DNA from: Stenocarpella maydis
Lineage: Eukaryota; Ascomycota; Sordariomycetes; Diaporthales; Diaporthaceae
Direction of reading: 5' to 3'
NCBI GenBank assembly: GCA_002270565.1
Contig: NQMI01000026.1
Coordinates: forward strand, 124,001-188,000
DNA length: 64,000 nt
The notes beneath the pieces are model-generated. The model was not told the DNA's origin. It ran no database searches and was given only the letters and a program-made list of their open reading frames with translations. The translations under genes and the position numbers were made by a program. Shown in pieces: positions 31,509 through 44,800 of the stretch; the first letter of the stretch is position 1, and each line of letters begins with the position of its first letter.

Positions 31509-33130
31509 ACATTTGTACCGGTCCTTGCCCACGGACGAGGCTGCGTCGCTGTGTGGAATCGGTAGAGTAGGGTTGGTCGTGATGCAGAGAATCCTGGTAC
31601 CGGGGCGATGGTAAAAGCCGTGAGGTGCAGGCGCTCCTGGATGATCTGGCTGGGCTGCCTAACAAGCACCGCGCTTGATTGACCTGACCTGACCTGACCG
31701 TTTGGTTTTGTCCGTCCCTCCCACCAAATTTTGTGTATCCTGTCTCCCCAGGCTCAGTGGAGAGGGGAAACAGTCAAAGAAATGATGGGCAGTACACGAG
31801 CAGTGCAATGCAGTGCAGCTTTAAACATCAGGCAGGCCGCTCCGTCAGTTCAGGCTTCTGTCACCCCTAGAGGCCCTGACCGGTTTTTAGAAGTGCCAAT
31901 TGCCAGATTTATCGTTGTCGTCTCGATGCTGGGGAAGGCGTATAGTGTGTGCGTGGGTGGGTGCAAGTGCCAGTGTCTCTGCCTGTCTGCCGTTCCGCCT
32001 GTCTGCTCAGCGCGTGGCCCGATCTGCATGAATCAAGGCCAGAGCCTGATGGATGAGTTCTTTTTTTTTTCTTTCCCCTCCCCGTCTTGCTTGCTGGCTG
32101 CTGCAGCACCTCTGCTCCCTAGCTCGGACAATGAGCATCTGGAACCCGAGGACACACGCGCTCATATTTTAAGTAGAGGCCTGGAGTAGCAGCCACTGGT
32201 GCTCGCAGAGCCTGTGTTGCAAGATCGCCGCACTTGAGAGTGGTGTTGCAGTGGCACGTCTCCCTCAGGATGGAGGTGGGCAATTTTTTTTTAGTCGTTA
32301 CCATTTGGAGGTGTGCTGCTGCTGCTCACGGATCTTCTCCTGGAGGTCCCATGCGCCTCAAAGAGGCTCCAGTACGCATTTAAACGCGGCATCTGGACCT
32401 CCAACAGGCACGCGAGACAACATTCAAGTATAGGTCATAAATAAACATACGGTAGTGCTGTGATGTGCTCGAGTGTGCGTTGAGTGGTGGGGTGGGTGAT
32501 GGAAGAGGGGGGGAGCGTAAGCGATTTGGGGGCTTGGAGAGTGTAGATGCATACCCTGGGGTCCGTCCGTCCGCCTGCTTTGGATGTTTTCAGAGGTCCA
32601 AAGCCAGCCCACAGATCCTTCCTACGCCGCTTGATCGCGCCTCGGAGGCTCTATGCTCCATCAAGACAAAGCTGAGAGGCACGTTACAACATCGCTCTCC
32701 CTCTCTGATACGTGAGAGACGGCGAGAGGCGCGTTCTGTCTATCTGAAAGGATTGACTTGACCGGCCTTGGCTTGACTTTCTGACTGGACTTTTGACTCC
32801 TGACTGACTGCAAATGAAGGAACAACCGAATCAACGACTTTGATAGTAAAGGTGCAACGCTAAATCCACGGATATTAACAAGTTCCCGAGATCTATCAGA
32901 AGGGAGTGGCGATTCCGCTCCAGATGATGATGGACTTTTGATAGTCTCTACGTGGAAGACGGATGTCGTCGCGGCTGTGTTGATGATTTTGAGAAGAGGA
33001 GAGAGAAGAGGTCGGGAGGGAAAGGAGACAGATGGTGGATGGGCCGACGCCAGGAAAAGGGAAATGGGCTAGTTGGTCATTGTTTCATCAGCAGCCAGCG
33101 ACCAGCTGCCCAAAAATGGACGTCGCCTCC

Positions 33131-33165
33131 TGCCAGCCAGCCAGCCCAGCCCAGCCCAGCCCAGC
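33131..33165. repeat. CCAGC/CCCAG short tandem repeat
   Basis: Two CCAG units followed by four CCCAG-type units, upstream of SLY1. Confidence 0.85.
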
Positions 33166-33690
33166 TCAATCAAATCGGCTAGCGGCCTTGCCAGCCCAGC
33201 CACAGCACCTGCGCAGGTCATAGTAAAGCAGGTACGTGCCTACCTAGCTACCTAGCTACATAGTAAGGGCAGGTGCACGCGCTCGCAAGGGGACTGGGGG
33301 CCCAAGGGAGGACTCCTGGCCTGGCTTCTGCATTATGTCAGCTTCCAGAATAGCACTGCAGGAGCCCAGGCTTGCTTACAGCTACGTATTGTAAGTCGGA
33401 GGAGCTTCAGGCAATTAACAAACAGCACACACCCTACCCTCTCAACCCTACCCGCCGGCCGCTCTTGAAGTTCTGCGAGGACAGCTGTCGCCAAAGTGTA
33501 GCCTGCGTCAGCCAGAGTCATCAGGCTGCCCAGCGTCACTGCGAGTCCTGTCGTCGAGTACGCGTTCCTTGTCTTTACAGATCCGCCCCTGGAAACGTGT
33601 CTCTGCGCAGCCAAACCACCCATGCCGAGCTCCCACCCCGAGCGACACCACCGCTACGAGAGCACTCAATAGCTGCTCCGACCAATCATC

Positions 33691-36039
33691 ATGGCAGCGC
33701 GCAACTCCTCGCTGCGCGACAAACAGATCGCTTCGCTCAAGAAGATCTTGAACCTGAACCAAGACGTCGAAGCCGGCGGCAATGACGACCCGCAGGCCAA
33801 TGGCCTTGCAACTTCGCCAATCGCCTGGAAGGTGCTCGTCTTTGATGATTTGGGCCAAGAGTACGACTGTTGCATTGCTCCCCATAATTTCGGGGGCTCT
33901 GTGTGCTGATGTTGGGGGGCTACAGTGTCATCAGCTCCGTCCTGAGGGTCAGCGACCTCCGGAGCCTGGGGGTCACGATACACCTGTGAGATATGCGCAT
34001 ATTCCCGTCAATGTCGGCACGGTTTGAGCTGACCCAGTGCCTATCAGGAAAATTACGGCTCAGCGCGCGCCAATACCAGACGTGCCAGTCGTCTACTTGC
34101 TAGAGCCGAATCCGCAAAACCTCCAAAGGATCACCGACGACCTTCAGAAAGGACTGTACACCCCTGCATACATAAACTTCCTGTCCTCGATCCCTCGACC
34201 GCTGCTCGAAGATTTCGCGACAATGACCGCCACAGCAGAAACATCTGAGCAGATTGCGCATGTTTATGACCAGTACCTGAACTTCATTGTTGCCGAGCCA
34301 GATCTGTTCTCCTTGGGCATGGAGAAGGACCACGTCTATTGGGCCTTGAATAGCGCAAAGACCAAGGATGAAGAGCTGGACCACGTCGTCGACAAGATCG
34401 TCAGTGGGCTGTTCTCCGTCATCGTCACCATGGGCGTAATACCAATCATACGTGCCAGCCGCGGCGCCGCTGCCGAGATGATAGCCCAGAAACTTGACCG
34501 GAAACTCCGTGATCATATCCTGAACTCGAGCTCCAGGGACGGTCTCTTCTCGAACCGGCCCAGTTCTTCGGCCGGAACCCCTACTTCGCGGCCTGTGCTT
34601 GTCCTCCTGGACAGAAATGTTGATCTCACACCGATGCTTTCACATGGTTGGACATATCAACACCTGGTACATGATGTTCTCAACATGAAGCTGAACCGCA
34701 TAACCATCGAGACGCCCGTCGACGAGTTGAAACCCGAGAGGGGTGTCACGAAGAAAGCGTACGACCTGACAGCCAACGATTTCTTTTGGTCCAAGAACTC
34801 GGGCCTGCCATTCCAAGAAGTGGCAGAAGACATTGATGCGGAGCTGAACCGGTACAAGGAGGAGTCAGCCGCCATCACCAAGAAGACCGGCATATCCGAC
34901 CTCGAGAACCTTGACATGGACACGAGTGCCAGTGCCCAACACCTCAAGGCCGCACTCACAGTTCTTCCGGAGCTCAGGGAGCGGAAGGCTGTCTTGGACA
35001 TGCACATGAACATCCTTGCAGCTATTTTGAGTGCGATTCAAAAGCGCGCTTTGAATGTGAGCAGCCATTGCCAGCAGCGATCCAGGACACGTGGCTAACA
35101 CGATACCAGGAATACTACTCCATAGAATCGAACGTGATGAAACAAACAAAAGCGCAGGTGCTGGAGTTGATTAAGGATAAGGAAAAGGGCGACACCGCCC
35201 TGGACAAATTGCGCCTCTTCGTCGTCTGGTTTCTCAGCACGGAAACAGATATCGGCAGGACAGATTGGCAGCAGTTTGAGGAAGCTCTCATGGCAGCGGG
35301 GGTCGACGCCACCTGTCTACCATATATAAGACAGTAAGAAGTAGCACCTCACCACCAGACGCGGCAAAAATGCATACTGACACCGGAACGCAGGGTCCGT
35401 GCTACGACGAAAATGACACAGCTCACTACCCTGGACTCCTCAACGGCTCAGCAGCAGCCATCTGCATCCTCAGACCTCTTCAATCGCTTCTCAAGTATTT
35501 CCTCACGGCTCACAGACCGCCTCAAGGAGACAGGCGTACCAACAGGGGCCCTTTCAGCCAATTTCGATTCGATTGTTGGTGGGCTGAAGAATTTCCTCCC
35601 TGCAAACCAAGACCTTACGATCACCAAAATTGTCGAGTCCGTTATGGACCCGTCGAGTGCCGCTTCGTCGGCCATAGCAAAGACAGAGAACTATCTCTAC
35701 TTCGACCCGCGGAGTGACCGAGCAAGGGGTACTTTACCACCACCCTCTACTCTGCGAGCAGGGGGTGCCGCACCGGGTGCGATGGCAGGCAGCACGAGTC
35801 TCGGGCCGGGATCAGGGGCTTCCTTCGGGCAGAGGAGACAGGGCTTCTCGGAGGCCGTCGTGTTCACAGTGGGTGGTGGGAGCATGGCCGAGTATGGCAA
35901 CTTGCAAGAATGGATAAAGCGTACGGCAGGCAGCGGGGACAGGACGAAGCGGAGGATCGTGTATGGAAGTACGGAGCTCGTTAATGCTGCCGACTTCATC
36001 AAGGAGGAGCTGGAGAGGCTGGGCCGAGAGGTACAGTAG
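33691..36039 (+). CDS. SLY1: SM (Sec1/Munc18) protein SLY1, ER-Golgi vesicle fusion
   Basis: This binds the syntaxin Sed5/Ufe1 N-peptides and promotes SNARE assembly in ER-Golgi traffic. There are five exons, 33691-33860, 33926-33985, 34048-35056, 35110-35333 and 35394-36039, giving 702 residues. The N-terminus [18 protein letters not shown] and [11 protein letters not shown] are typical of Sly1. [48 protein letters not shown] and the C-terminal [19 protein letters not shown] are Sec1-family signatures. The small second exon (60 nt) fills the [19 protein letters not shown] stretch and is required for continuity. Splice phases close exactly to one frame, and no lesion is seen. Confidence 0.95.
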
Positions 36040-36617
36040 ACTGGTCTCGCAGTGTGCCTGCGACGACCAAGGTCTTGGCCGTGCACACGGTCCAGCCCTC
36101 GGGAGCCACGGCTTCTCAGGGAAACTGAAAATAATTCGCAGCCGTGCCACTCGTCCATACACGCTTCTATGACCTGGCTATAGTGTCTTCACCCGGAGCG
36201 GGGCTGCTCAACACTGACATATGCACATGTTCAAGAGACGCCGTGGGCGAGCTGATGCCATCGACTACATAACGCCCCCAACCCCGAAGCCTTCCAATCC
36301 TTGCCAGCCTGCTGGATTAAAACCTGCCCTCCGCCACCAGGAAACGGGACAAGCCGGTTGGGCATCATCGTCATCTTGCTGCTTGTCGACAGGTAGGCGA
36401 AAATGCCAGTCGGCCGTGATCTTGCACTCTCCACGGCGAGTCTGCAGAAAGCCGGTGAGGGGGGGTCTCTGAAAGCCCTCGTTGGGCTTACCGCCAACCG
36501 GCGCCGTCACCCCGGAGGGGGGGATAGAAGTCTTTTCCAATCCCTCTCCCATTTCTGGGACCTTTTGCGGTGGCGGGAGCCACACCGCAAGAGACTTTCG
36601 TGCGTCAGAAGGAGACG

Positions 36618-36673
<56 letters not shown>

Positions 36674-37407
36674 CGCCCGCGCGTCTCTCTGTCTGTCAGC
36701 CCGGGACCCGTTGCTGGTGCCTGTTGCGTTCATGACCTCGGCAGCGAGTCCAGAAATCCCCGGGGAAGTATTATGTAAAAAGCAGCCACCAAAACCCCCT
36801 AGCCGAGTCATGACTATTAAGACTTCTCTGGCCAACACGCCGAAGCCCTGTTCCTATGGAATTATATTGGTTTTAATGGGCAAACGTTGCTCCATGGGCC
36901 CATCCCCCTTCAAGCACAGAAAGTTTGTTGAGTACGTAGTACCGCCGCGGTGCCGCCGTGATTGAGGCTGACCACCAACAACAAGCATCTTCCGACGTCC
37001 TTTTGTGTCCCTGGACGTCAGAAACGGGCCCCGCTTTATCTGGCCCTTGCAGACGCACAGGTTCCCATGGTTCTTGTTTGTCTGGCCGTCCATCACGGTT
37101 GAGTCGGGCCTAGGAGTTTGGTGTTTTGGGCGAAACCCCCGCCGGGAGGAATGGATGAGTCCACAAACCCACACCAATGGCGAGATGTCGACGCCACGGA
37201 AATAGATATCTCATAGTTTCTGGACACACACGGCGTGTGACGCCAACAGGGGGGATCGGAAGAGAGAAGATCGGCAAGAAAGGTCGATTTCAACAACAGG
37301 GTATCGCACTTTTTTGGTAAATCGAATCGCTCGGAACCAAAAAAAAAAAAAAAAAAAAAGGCCATGTACAGAAAAAGGCGCAGACAGGGCAACTCGTCCG
37401 CTCCTCA
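36040..37407. other. intergenic, convergent
   Basis: About 1.4 kb between the ends of SLY1 and the rhodopsin-fold gene. A (TG)n-(GA)n compound microsatellite lies at 36624-36673 and a run of about 20 A at 37340-37359. No gene was recognised. Confidence 0.5.
36624..36673. repeat. compound (TG)n(GA)n microsatellite
   Basis: About 17 TG units run directly into 8-9 GA units. Confidence 0.92.
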
Positions 37408-38842
37408 TTAGAGGGCTGAGCCGACGTGGACCACCCGCTCGTCGCCGTTGCTGAAGGTCGACCTCGACGCCCTCTGGTCCACGTGGTCCTCGGTGCTCTG
37501 CTTCTCGAGGTCCCGCAGCTCGAAGCCCTCCACCGTCCTGGCGCCGCCCAGGCCCGCCTCGCCCCCGTCGTTGTCGTGGGCCGCCGCCGCCGTGCTGCCC
37601 CTCGTGCTGCCGGCGTCGACCTCGCTCACGTCGGAGAGCGAGTGCGGGTTGTTTGCCGCCGCCCACGCGCGGCTGTGCCTCGCCGTCTTGTTGGTTCCCG
37701 ATCCGACGGTGGGGACCTGGCCCGCCGTCTCGTTCAGCTTGGTCGGCATGAGCGATATCTGCAGGTCCTGTACGATCAGGCGGATCACGGGTAGCGTCTG
37801 GACGATGATGGTGCCTGCCACTTCGGCCTGGTACCAGACAACCGCAAGGCCTTGTCTCCAGACGTACCACGAGTCATATGTGTTGAGATTCGGGTCCAGC
37901 ATGTGCCACGTGCGGACACTTGAGAAGACGGCGATGCTGCAGTTTATCGGGTCAGCAGGCGTCCAGGAGATTAAGAATCAACATCGAGTCGGGCGGGTGC
38001 TTACACTGTTCCCAGGCTCATGGCCACGCAGAGGCCGATCTTCTCGTACCTGTCAATTCTCAGCTTCCATGTGACCAGCCATGGGAAGAGGGACAGGACA
38101 AAGTCAATGGTGATGTTGAGAACTGTGCGGGACCTGTTAGCGTTCGAGCATCACCGCGGCACAATGCCCGCGCGGGGAGCTGCTCACTATTCTGCCCGAT
38201 CTTGATTTGGAAAATGGTGTCGTACGGGGCGCAAATGCCTGGTACTTTCCACCAATACAGGCCCTGGTCGCAATAGTTGACCCAGTTGAGGAAGAGCACG
38301 ATGACGAGATAGAGGTTAAGCGACACTATGACGACCCATAGCGCGTACCTCTGCCACGACTCAGTGATCCTCAGAAGGGTGACAGCGAATGCTGTCTTGG
38401 ATAGAGTCTGGCCGACAGTGATGAGGCACGATGAGATCGAGACGAGGATAAGCATGCGGTCGTCCCAGGTCTCGGCCACGTAGCCAGTGCGGAGCTCGAC
38501 GGTTATGAAGATGTTGGTCACCAGGAGAACAACCTAGTACAGCGGTCAGTATCGAGGACGGAGTGGGTGGGGATGATGTGTGTGTGGTTTTTATCTTCTT
38601 ACCCAGGACAATATCAGTATATGATCATCCCACCATAGGCCATGTTGCCGATGCATCTTACTCCACACCCGAAGCGTCAGGAACGCCGTGGCGCCCGTGA
38701 ACAGGGTCCATATCCCCCAGTTGACCTGGCTCTCCGGGTTCACGAACTGCATCTCGGGCCCAGCCCGGGGGGGGTTCACGGTGGCGAAGCCGGAGATGAT
38801 AGCAGAGCCAGTGGTGACCGACTCGTCCCTGGGCAACAACAT
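37408..38842 (-). CDS. seven-helix fungal rhodopsin-domain membrane protein (PTH11-like superfamily)
   Basis: Exons 38603-38842, 38188-38533, 38005-38122 and 37408-37936 join in phase to 410 residues. Seven hydrophobic helices can be traced, starting at VNWGIWTLFTGATAFLTLRVW and ending around EVAGTIIVQTLPVIRLIV, followed by a hydrophilic Ser/Thr/Asp-rich cytosolic tail of about 110 residues. The WWDDHILILSW block and the TLSKTAFAVTLLR helix are characteristic of the fungal rhodopsin domain (DUF-type family that includes PTH11-like receptors without a CFEM domain). No ligand or signalling partner can be deduced. The first ATG in this frame (MLLPRDES) is used; upstream in-frame sequence has no ATG. 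Confidence 0.85.
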
Positions 38843-41800
38843 AACACACAACAGTAAGAAGGGGGTAGAGAATGTGAATGTCAAGAGGCGATGACAAGGC
38901 CGTGCTGTTATCCACCGCGGAACGAGAGACAAGGTGCCCGGAGGGGAAAAGACAGAAAGGAGGCTAGGCGCACAGGTAACGGGATGGCGACATGATGGTG
39001 AGGTGGTGATCGGATCGGAGCAGCGAGTGACAGGCCGGGGAGGGAAGGGCCTCTGTGGCTCTCTCGCGGCGGCACCCGACAGCTGGGACCGCGTGGCATT
39101 CTTATTTATTTCCCCACCCCCTACACTACACCAGGCTGTAGTGGGCGACGGGTGGTGATGCGAAGGGGAAATGATCTGCTCCTGCGGGCCCAGTCTCGCC
39201 TGGGCGAACCTCGTGTGTTGTCAGGCGAGACTCCACAAGTTCAATTTATCTGGCGCCTCATAACCCCATGGCCCCCTATGTAAAGACGCGTACTCCCGCA
39301 CCGTCCTGGCCGGGGAGTTGCTTTTTAGAACATGCTTTTTTCTTTTTGCTGTCATCCTGGCCGCGGAACCGGATGTCGAGGAGAAAAAGGATTGTGGAAA
39401 CCCCGCTTCTATTCGGAGAATTTCACCGTCAAGAATCAGATGGTCTTGGCAGTGGTGGTTGAGATTGCATTGGGAACCCGTCGCGCCCTCGTGAGGCGGC
39501 CGGAACTCGTCATGACTACCGGCGTACGTCCGTACTGTGGTATTGCCCAACCCATCCAGGGCGCTGTGGTGAAGTCTCCCAGGGCTGTTAGCCTGGATTC
39601 CCGCGTGTGCGGGATGAATGCCGTGACGCGGGAGGTATATATATGGGGCCGGAATAATTGTAGATCCACAAAGCCATACCCCTTTGGCATGCCCATATCC
39701 CCACGAAACATTCAGCCCAACTGCTCTCCATGTAATTTGTACGAGAGGTAGCAGCAGTGAGGAGTTTTCTGGGGCCGGGAATGTTGGCATCAACCACGAG
39801 GAGGCGCCCGTCCGGTCTGACAGCTCTGACAAATAACCAGCCATCAATCAAGTTGGCAGCGGGATCGTCTGTCATCAAGCTTAAAAAGAAAAGGCCTGGT
39901 TGGCGGACTCGACAGACCCGCAGCCCCGTCATGCACCAGCAGTCACGCACGCAACGCCGCGCAGTGCAGCACAGCGCTCCGTGGGAGGTGATAGACGGAG
40001 GCCAATTTTGGCGGGCAGGATCGCCGCTTTGAAATGTTGCAAGTCGCAAGAGGTATCGGGTCCATCGCCTTCCTTCTTCCTGTAAGACAGACAGACAGAC
40101 AGACATGTTTGGTTCGATGGCCCACCCTCGCCATCAACTGCAAACATCTACTAATAGTGTGCACTACATGTACCAGTACCGTAGTCAGCCACAGCACTTG
40201 CAGTCCAAAGTGGGGCCACGAACATGATGGCCCGGAGAAAACAAGCAAAAGGGGCAAGAGACGAGCCGGGATGCCATCGAGCCGGGATGCCCACCTGTGC
40301 GCACTGCGCAAGATCCAGCGTGCGCCGCCTCAAACGAATCGCAACACGGGAGGGTCACTGTACGACACGCCTCCCTGGACAGTGCTTTCATTGCTCATCT
40401 TGGGTCGTGAAACAAAGAGGCTCCCGGTGGATACGCGCACGCGATGTCGTAGCTTTATAATAAAGTGATAGTACCACCCTCTCCCCGCCGCGACGGTCCG
40501 CACACAGAGACTAGGGGGCTTTCGGACGACGGGCGAGAAGGGCCTATATCTGCCCGTGATATCACTGGGGAATGCGGGACCGGGGATGCTTCACTTGGTC
40601 TCTCCGGCGTAGCTGTCTTACGTTCTCCGTCGTACAGTATTTGTACGTCAATCAACAGTTCCGGCCGAAACGTCGCGACCCAGAGAGGTTGCCTTGGTTC
40701 CCACCAACGAGGTATATAGTCGACCAAAGTGTGGTACCGATGCCACGGAGCCTAGGGTCCGTCACGGGCAGCTGAGCGTCTGCGTGCGCCGTCTATCGCC
40801 CGATTCGCCTGCAGCCAAGCTGCTTCTTGCGGTCTCGTCTTGACTCGGTCCACGCGCGCCGGGCTCGAGGAAATCTCCGAGTCAGGACCCAGTACCGAAC
40901 TAAAAGGAATGAATGAATGTACCAGTCCCCAGGGAGGGAGTGTGATGGGCCGAAATGACTGGCCCAAGGACCAATGTCTTCACGTGACAACGTCGAGCGG
41001 CGTTAGCTGTGACACATTTCTCCAATCACCACCGGTCCGACGACTTTCACACGCGCTGCGCATCTCAATACGTTTCAGCTACTCAAAAAAACAAAGAACA
41101 AAAGAAAGGAGAGGAATATGCCGATGCACGAACTGACAGTTACCCAGATATAGCATTTTGCGAATCCACGAGAGGCACAACAAGAACACTGAGCATGCGG
41201 GACCAGACGCAGGTAAACCGGATATCCTCTCAACATTTTTCTCGAGGGTTATTGTGTAACGAGTACTGCCTCTCTCGTCACATGAATTAGGCAGATATCA
41301 AGTCCTCCCCTGCATCAGCTCTCGCCGTCTGTGCATCAACCCAGTGCTGGGTTCCTAGGTCCAATGCCAGAGCGCCCACACCACATGGGAAAACCCGACG
41401 AGATGAGAATCACGGGCCACACTAGTCACACAGAAGACCTCTCGAAGGGGGGTCATGGCTTCCGAACAAGAAGTACAGGTGCATGCAAGAACATCGATCC
41501 AGCCGGTGTAGCGCAGCCAAAATTGTGCAAACAAATTGACACATGATTTGCCATGACGCAGAAGCCAAAAGAAACAGTGGAATTCCCCAGTTGACATGGT
41601 ATGCATATATGAGAGTCTTTGTAATTCATTTGCCGTTCGAAACAGGCAAATCAGTCGTATCATTCAGAAATAAGAAAGACATGGGTATGTAAGTAAAGTC
41701 CACAGAAACACACACGCCAGAACTTCAGGGGGTCTCAAAAACCCGCACACGAGGGAGAATGCAACGAGTAAAAGCTGGCGGGAAAAAATGGAGGGAAAGG

Positions 41801-41874
41801 AAAACACGAAAAGGCAAGAGTAGAAATTCAAGAAGCTGTTCATCATCAAAGTCGTCGCTCCTCTTTTGTCGTCA
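38843..41874. other. long intergenic between rhodopsin-fold gene and chitin synthase 3' end
   Basis: 3.0 kb without a recognisable gene. A (GACA)n tract lies at 40085-40105. Part is the upstream region of the rhodopsin-fold gene and part the 3' region of chitin synthase. Confidence 0.5.
40085..40105. repeat. (GACA)n microsatellite
   Basis: Five tandem GACA units. Confidence 0.9.
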
Positions 41875-44800
41875 TCAGACGCCCCTAAACATCCTGACCA
41901 CGAGGAACCACATGGCGCCAATGAACTTGAACCCGGACAGCGCAGCCACCGAGTAGAGCACAACAGCCATGTAGATGGTCGTCCTGGTCGTTTCTGCCTG
42001 CTCCGCCGCGTCCTGGTTGGTGGTGTTTGACGTGGTTCCAATTCTTTCGAGTCCTGCTGCACTCAAGACCACCGCGACCAGCGCAAAATTGGAGATCATC
42101 CATACCAGCACGACTACCGTGCGGACACCGCGGTAATAGTCCTGTTTCTTTTCGTCGAGCTGCGAAGCCGTGAGGGGTTTGTTATCCTTGACGGGCTTGC
42201 GACTGAACACCTGCAGTTCGCGGTCGTACTGAGCGTTCAGATCGCCCTCGTCGGGAAGGTCCGTCTTGCCCTGGCCATCCTTGAGTTCGATCGAGGGCAG
42301 CTTGTCCGGTTTGTCGTCACCCTTGGTACCCCATGAAATATCGTGGGTATTGCAAAAGGCATACACGTTAAGAATATTAGTGAAGGTCGGCGTCAACAGC
42401 ATGTACTGCCCCAGAGACGTGATCATGTGCCATGGGTCGAACATGAGCAGCGAGGCGATAAGCCAGATTCCATAAGTCGACATTACCGAGACAATCAAAG
42501 TGTAGAAGACCTGGTTCTTGAAAAGATCGGCAACGTTGAACCCGTCGGCATCGTTCACGTCGGTCTTGATGGCTATCACGGAAATGTAGACGGCGGCAAA
42601 CATCAGGTAACTAGGAAGAAACTTGGTTAGCACGGGGTTCCAAGGCTCGTCCAGGTGGGGCTAGACTTACACAAAGATGATTGCCCAAAAGACAACCATT
42701 GCCATGTAGTATGGACCGGAGCCAGCTGGTCGATTGCCCATTGAGAGAACGAAACAGGTCATGAGCGAGATACCGTAAAGCCATTCGAAGACGATACCGA
42801 GAATATTGCCGGCGGTGCCCAGGAGCGTCTCGTCACCCAGACTTGTTGTCAAAATCTTAAAGACCAGGAAGAAGTTGCCAATGGCAAACCATGCGAAGAT
42901 CATGTTGATGGTGTTGAAGGTGAACTCGACGAAGAATGCCAATTTCCGCATCATGGAGTGATCCGAGCGGAAGAACTGGTAGAAGTGTGCAATAGCGTAG
43001 ATGGCAGCGAAGAAAGACCCATTCAGCCACCTACGACGCTGTAGGATGAGTTCGGTGACAGTGTCGGGCACGTCAGTCTCGCCGGTTGCCGACTTGACGT
43101 ACTGGAGAATCCAATGGCAGTTCCGCTTGGTGACGAGCTCGAAGCACAGGATACGATCCTCGGCGAGGTACATGTTCGAAGTAAAGATACCAGCGCCCAC
43201 GCCTTCGAGCTTCTCGCCAGCGAAGTACTTCTCGAGCGGACCCTGGCCATTCTTGTCGTTTTGGAGGGCAACATATCGGTACGCTGAGAAGGCACCAGGC
43301 AACACCGAAATGAAGCCAAACGCAGACTCGAGTGGCTTGTCGAGGATGTTGCTCATCTTGTACTCGAAATTCTGAGCCGCGACCAGAGGATTGAAGAGGT
43401 TCTTGCCTCCCTGCAGCATTTGTAGTCAGCTTTCAAAGAACGAAAAAACAAGTTTCATTCGAATACTAACCGTGCCAAGCATAGCCTTAATCTCGCCGCA
43501 AGCGCCAGCGCACATTGGCTCGAGGTCGAAAGCCTTCCAAAGATGGTAAATCGAGTTTCCACCGGGCTTCGTTCCGGCGTCGATCAGAACGCAAATGTTG
43601 GGATCCAGGACGCGACCAAAGGCGTTGAAGAACCACCTGTGAGAGTTGATCTTCTTCTGATTCTTTTCCTTCAGGCAAAAGAGCAGCTGGACCGGCTGCT
43701 GCTTGGGCACCAACTGGACCACGTCGTTCTTGATCTGCATGCCGACTTGTGAAGTGTACTCGTAGATGTGAGCCGTCACATCTTTCTTGTTGACCTGTTG
43801 CTTGGCAATCCCCTCCTGGTATACACCCATACCAGCGAGAAGTGCCCTCGTCCTGGGGTTGATCTTGGCACGACCATCGCTGACGACGCACACCACAATC
43901 TTCTTCCAAGCGTCTTTGCCCCAGGTCTTGCTTTCGGTGCGCTTGCACATGTACTCGACGTTCTTGAGCACGCCGATCATGGTCCTGGCGAAGAGAATCT
44001 CATCTTCGTTGTACATGGTGATGACGATAAACAACTCCGTGTGTCTGGTCTTGCTGAAGAGCTTCTGCCGCAGGGTGAAGTTCTCTTCGTAGAAATTGTT
44101 TGGATCACAAGTTGCCGCTGTGTATCGCATGTGCGTGAATTCGTCTCGGTCGCCGTGAGGAACCTGGCTGAGTAGTCTTGGTGGGACCGGGCAATCCAGG
44201 ACCAAGTTACCCCGGTATAACAGAACTTCCTTCACGGTCTTCCATCGCTTAAGCCCACCGCCTCCCCCCTGTTGCTGCTGGGGGTTGTCCCTGTAGGCGT
44301 CGCTGATACTAGAGTCTTGGTGTTGCAGCATGGGCCGCCTGTCGTCATAGTCGAAACCTGGCTCGAAGCCCGGTTGCGCTGGTTGAGGCTGTGGCTCATA
44401 AGGCTGGTTGTAGTAGCCGTCGTGGTGTGCCTCAGGGTTGACAGCGTAGTCTTGGTAACCAACATGATGCTGCTGCTGATCGTAGGGGTGGCCTCCGACG
44501 TTCTCCATTGATTGCTGGCCCGATGATTAGTGAAATATACACTGGCCGTCTTTGCGGGAGGACTCACAGCTGTCTGCATGTGTAGCGAGTCTGCAGGGCT
44601 GTACGTCCTGCCAATGCCGGGCGGCCCCAAGGGCATCTGGAGATGTGACGCGGACGGATTCTGACCATATGGATTGTCGTCGAGCTGGTAGCCATGCTGG
44701 AGCGGGTGGCCTGGCGAAGGCGTCCTATGGGCGTGAGGGTCCATCGTGTGATGGTCGTAGTAGTCGTCGTCTGTAGTAGGTTCTAGCGATTAGACACTTG

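Larger units (their letters stand above)
30748..33690. other. long intergenic, divergent between the PNUTS-like gene and SLY1
   Basis: 2.9 kb with no convincing gene. It holds a (GT)n tract at 31476-31508, a run of T at about 32060-32070, CCAGC/CCCAG tandem units at 33131-33165 and a short CTACCTAG repeat near 33240. Long 5' leaders for one or both genes are likely. Confidence 0.5.

Noticed and set aside
31476..36673. GT and GA repeats as possible CRISPR or minisatellite arrays
   Set aside because: They are simple dinucleotide microsatellites without spacers.
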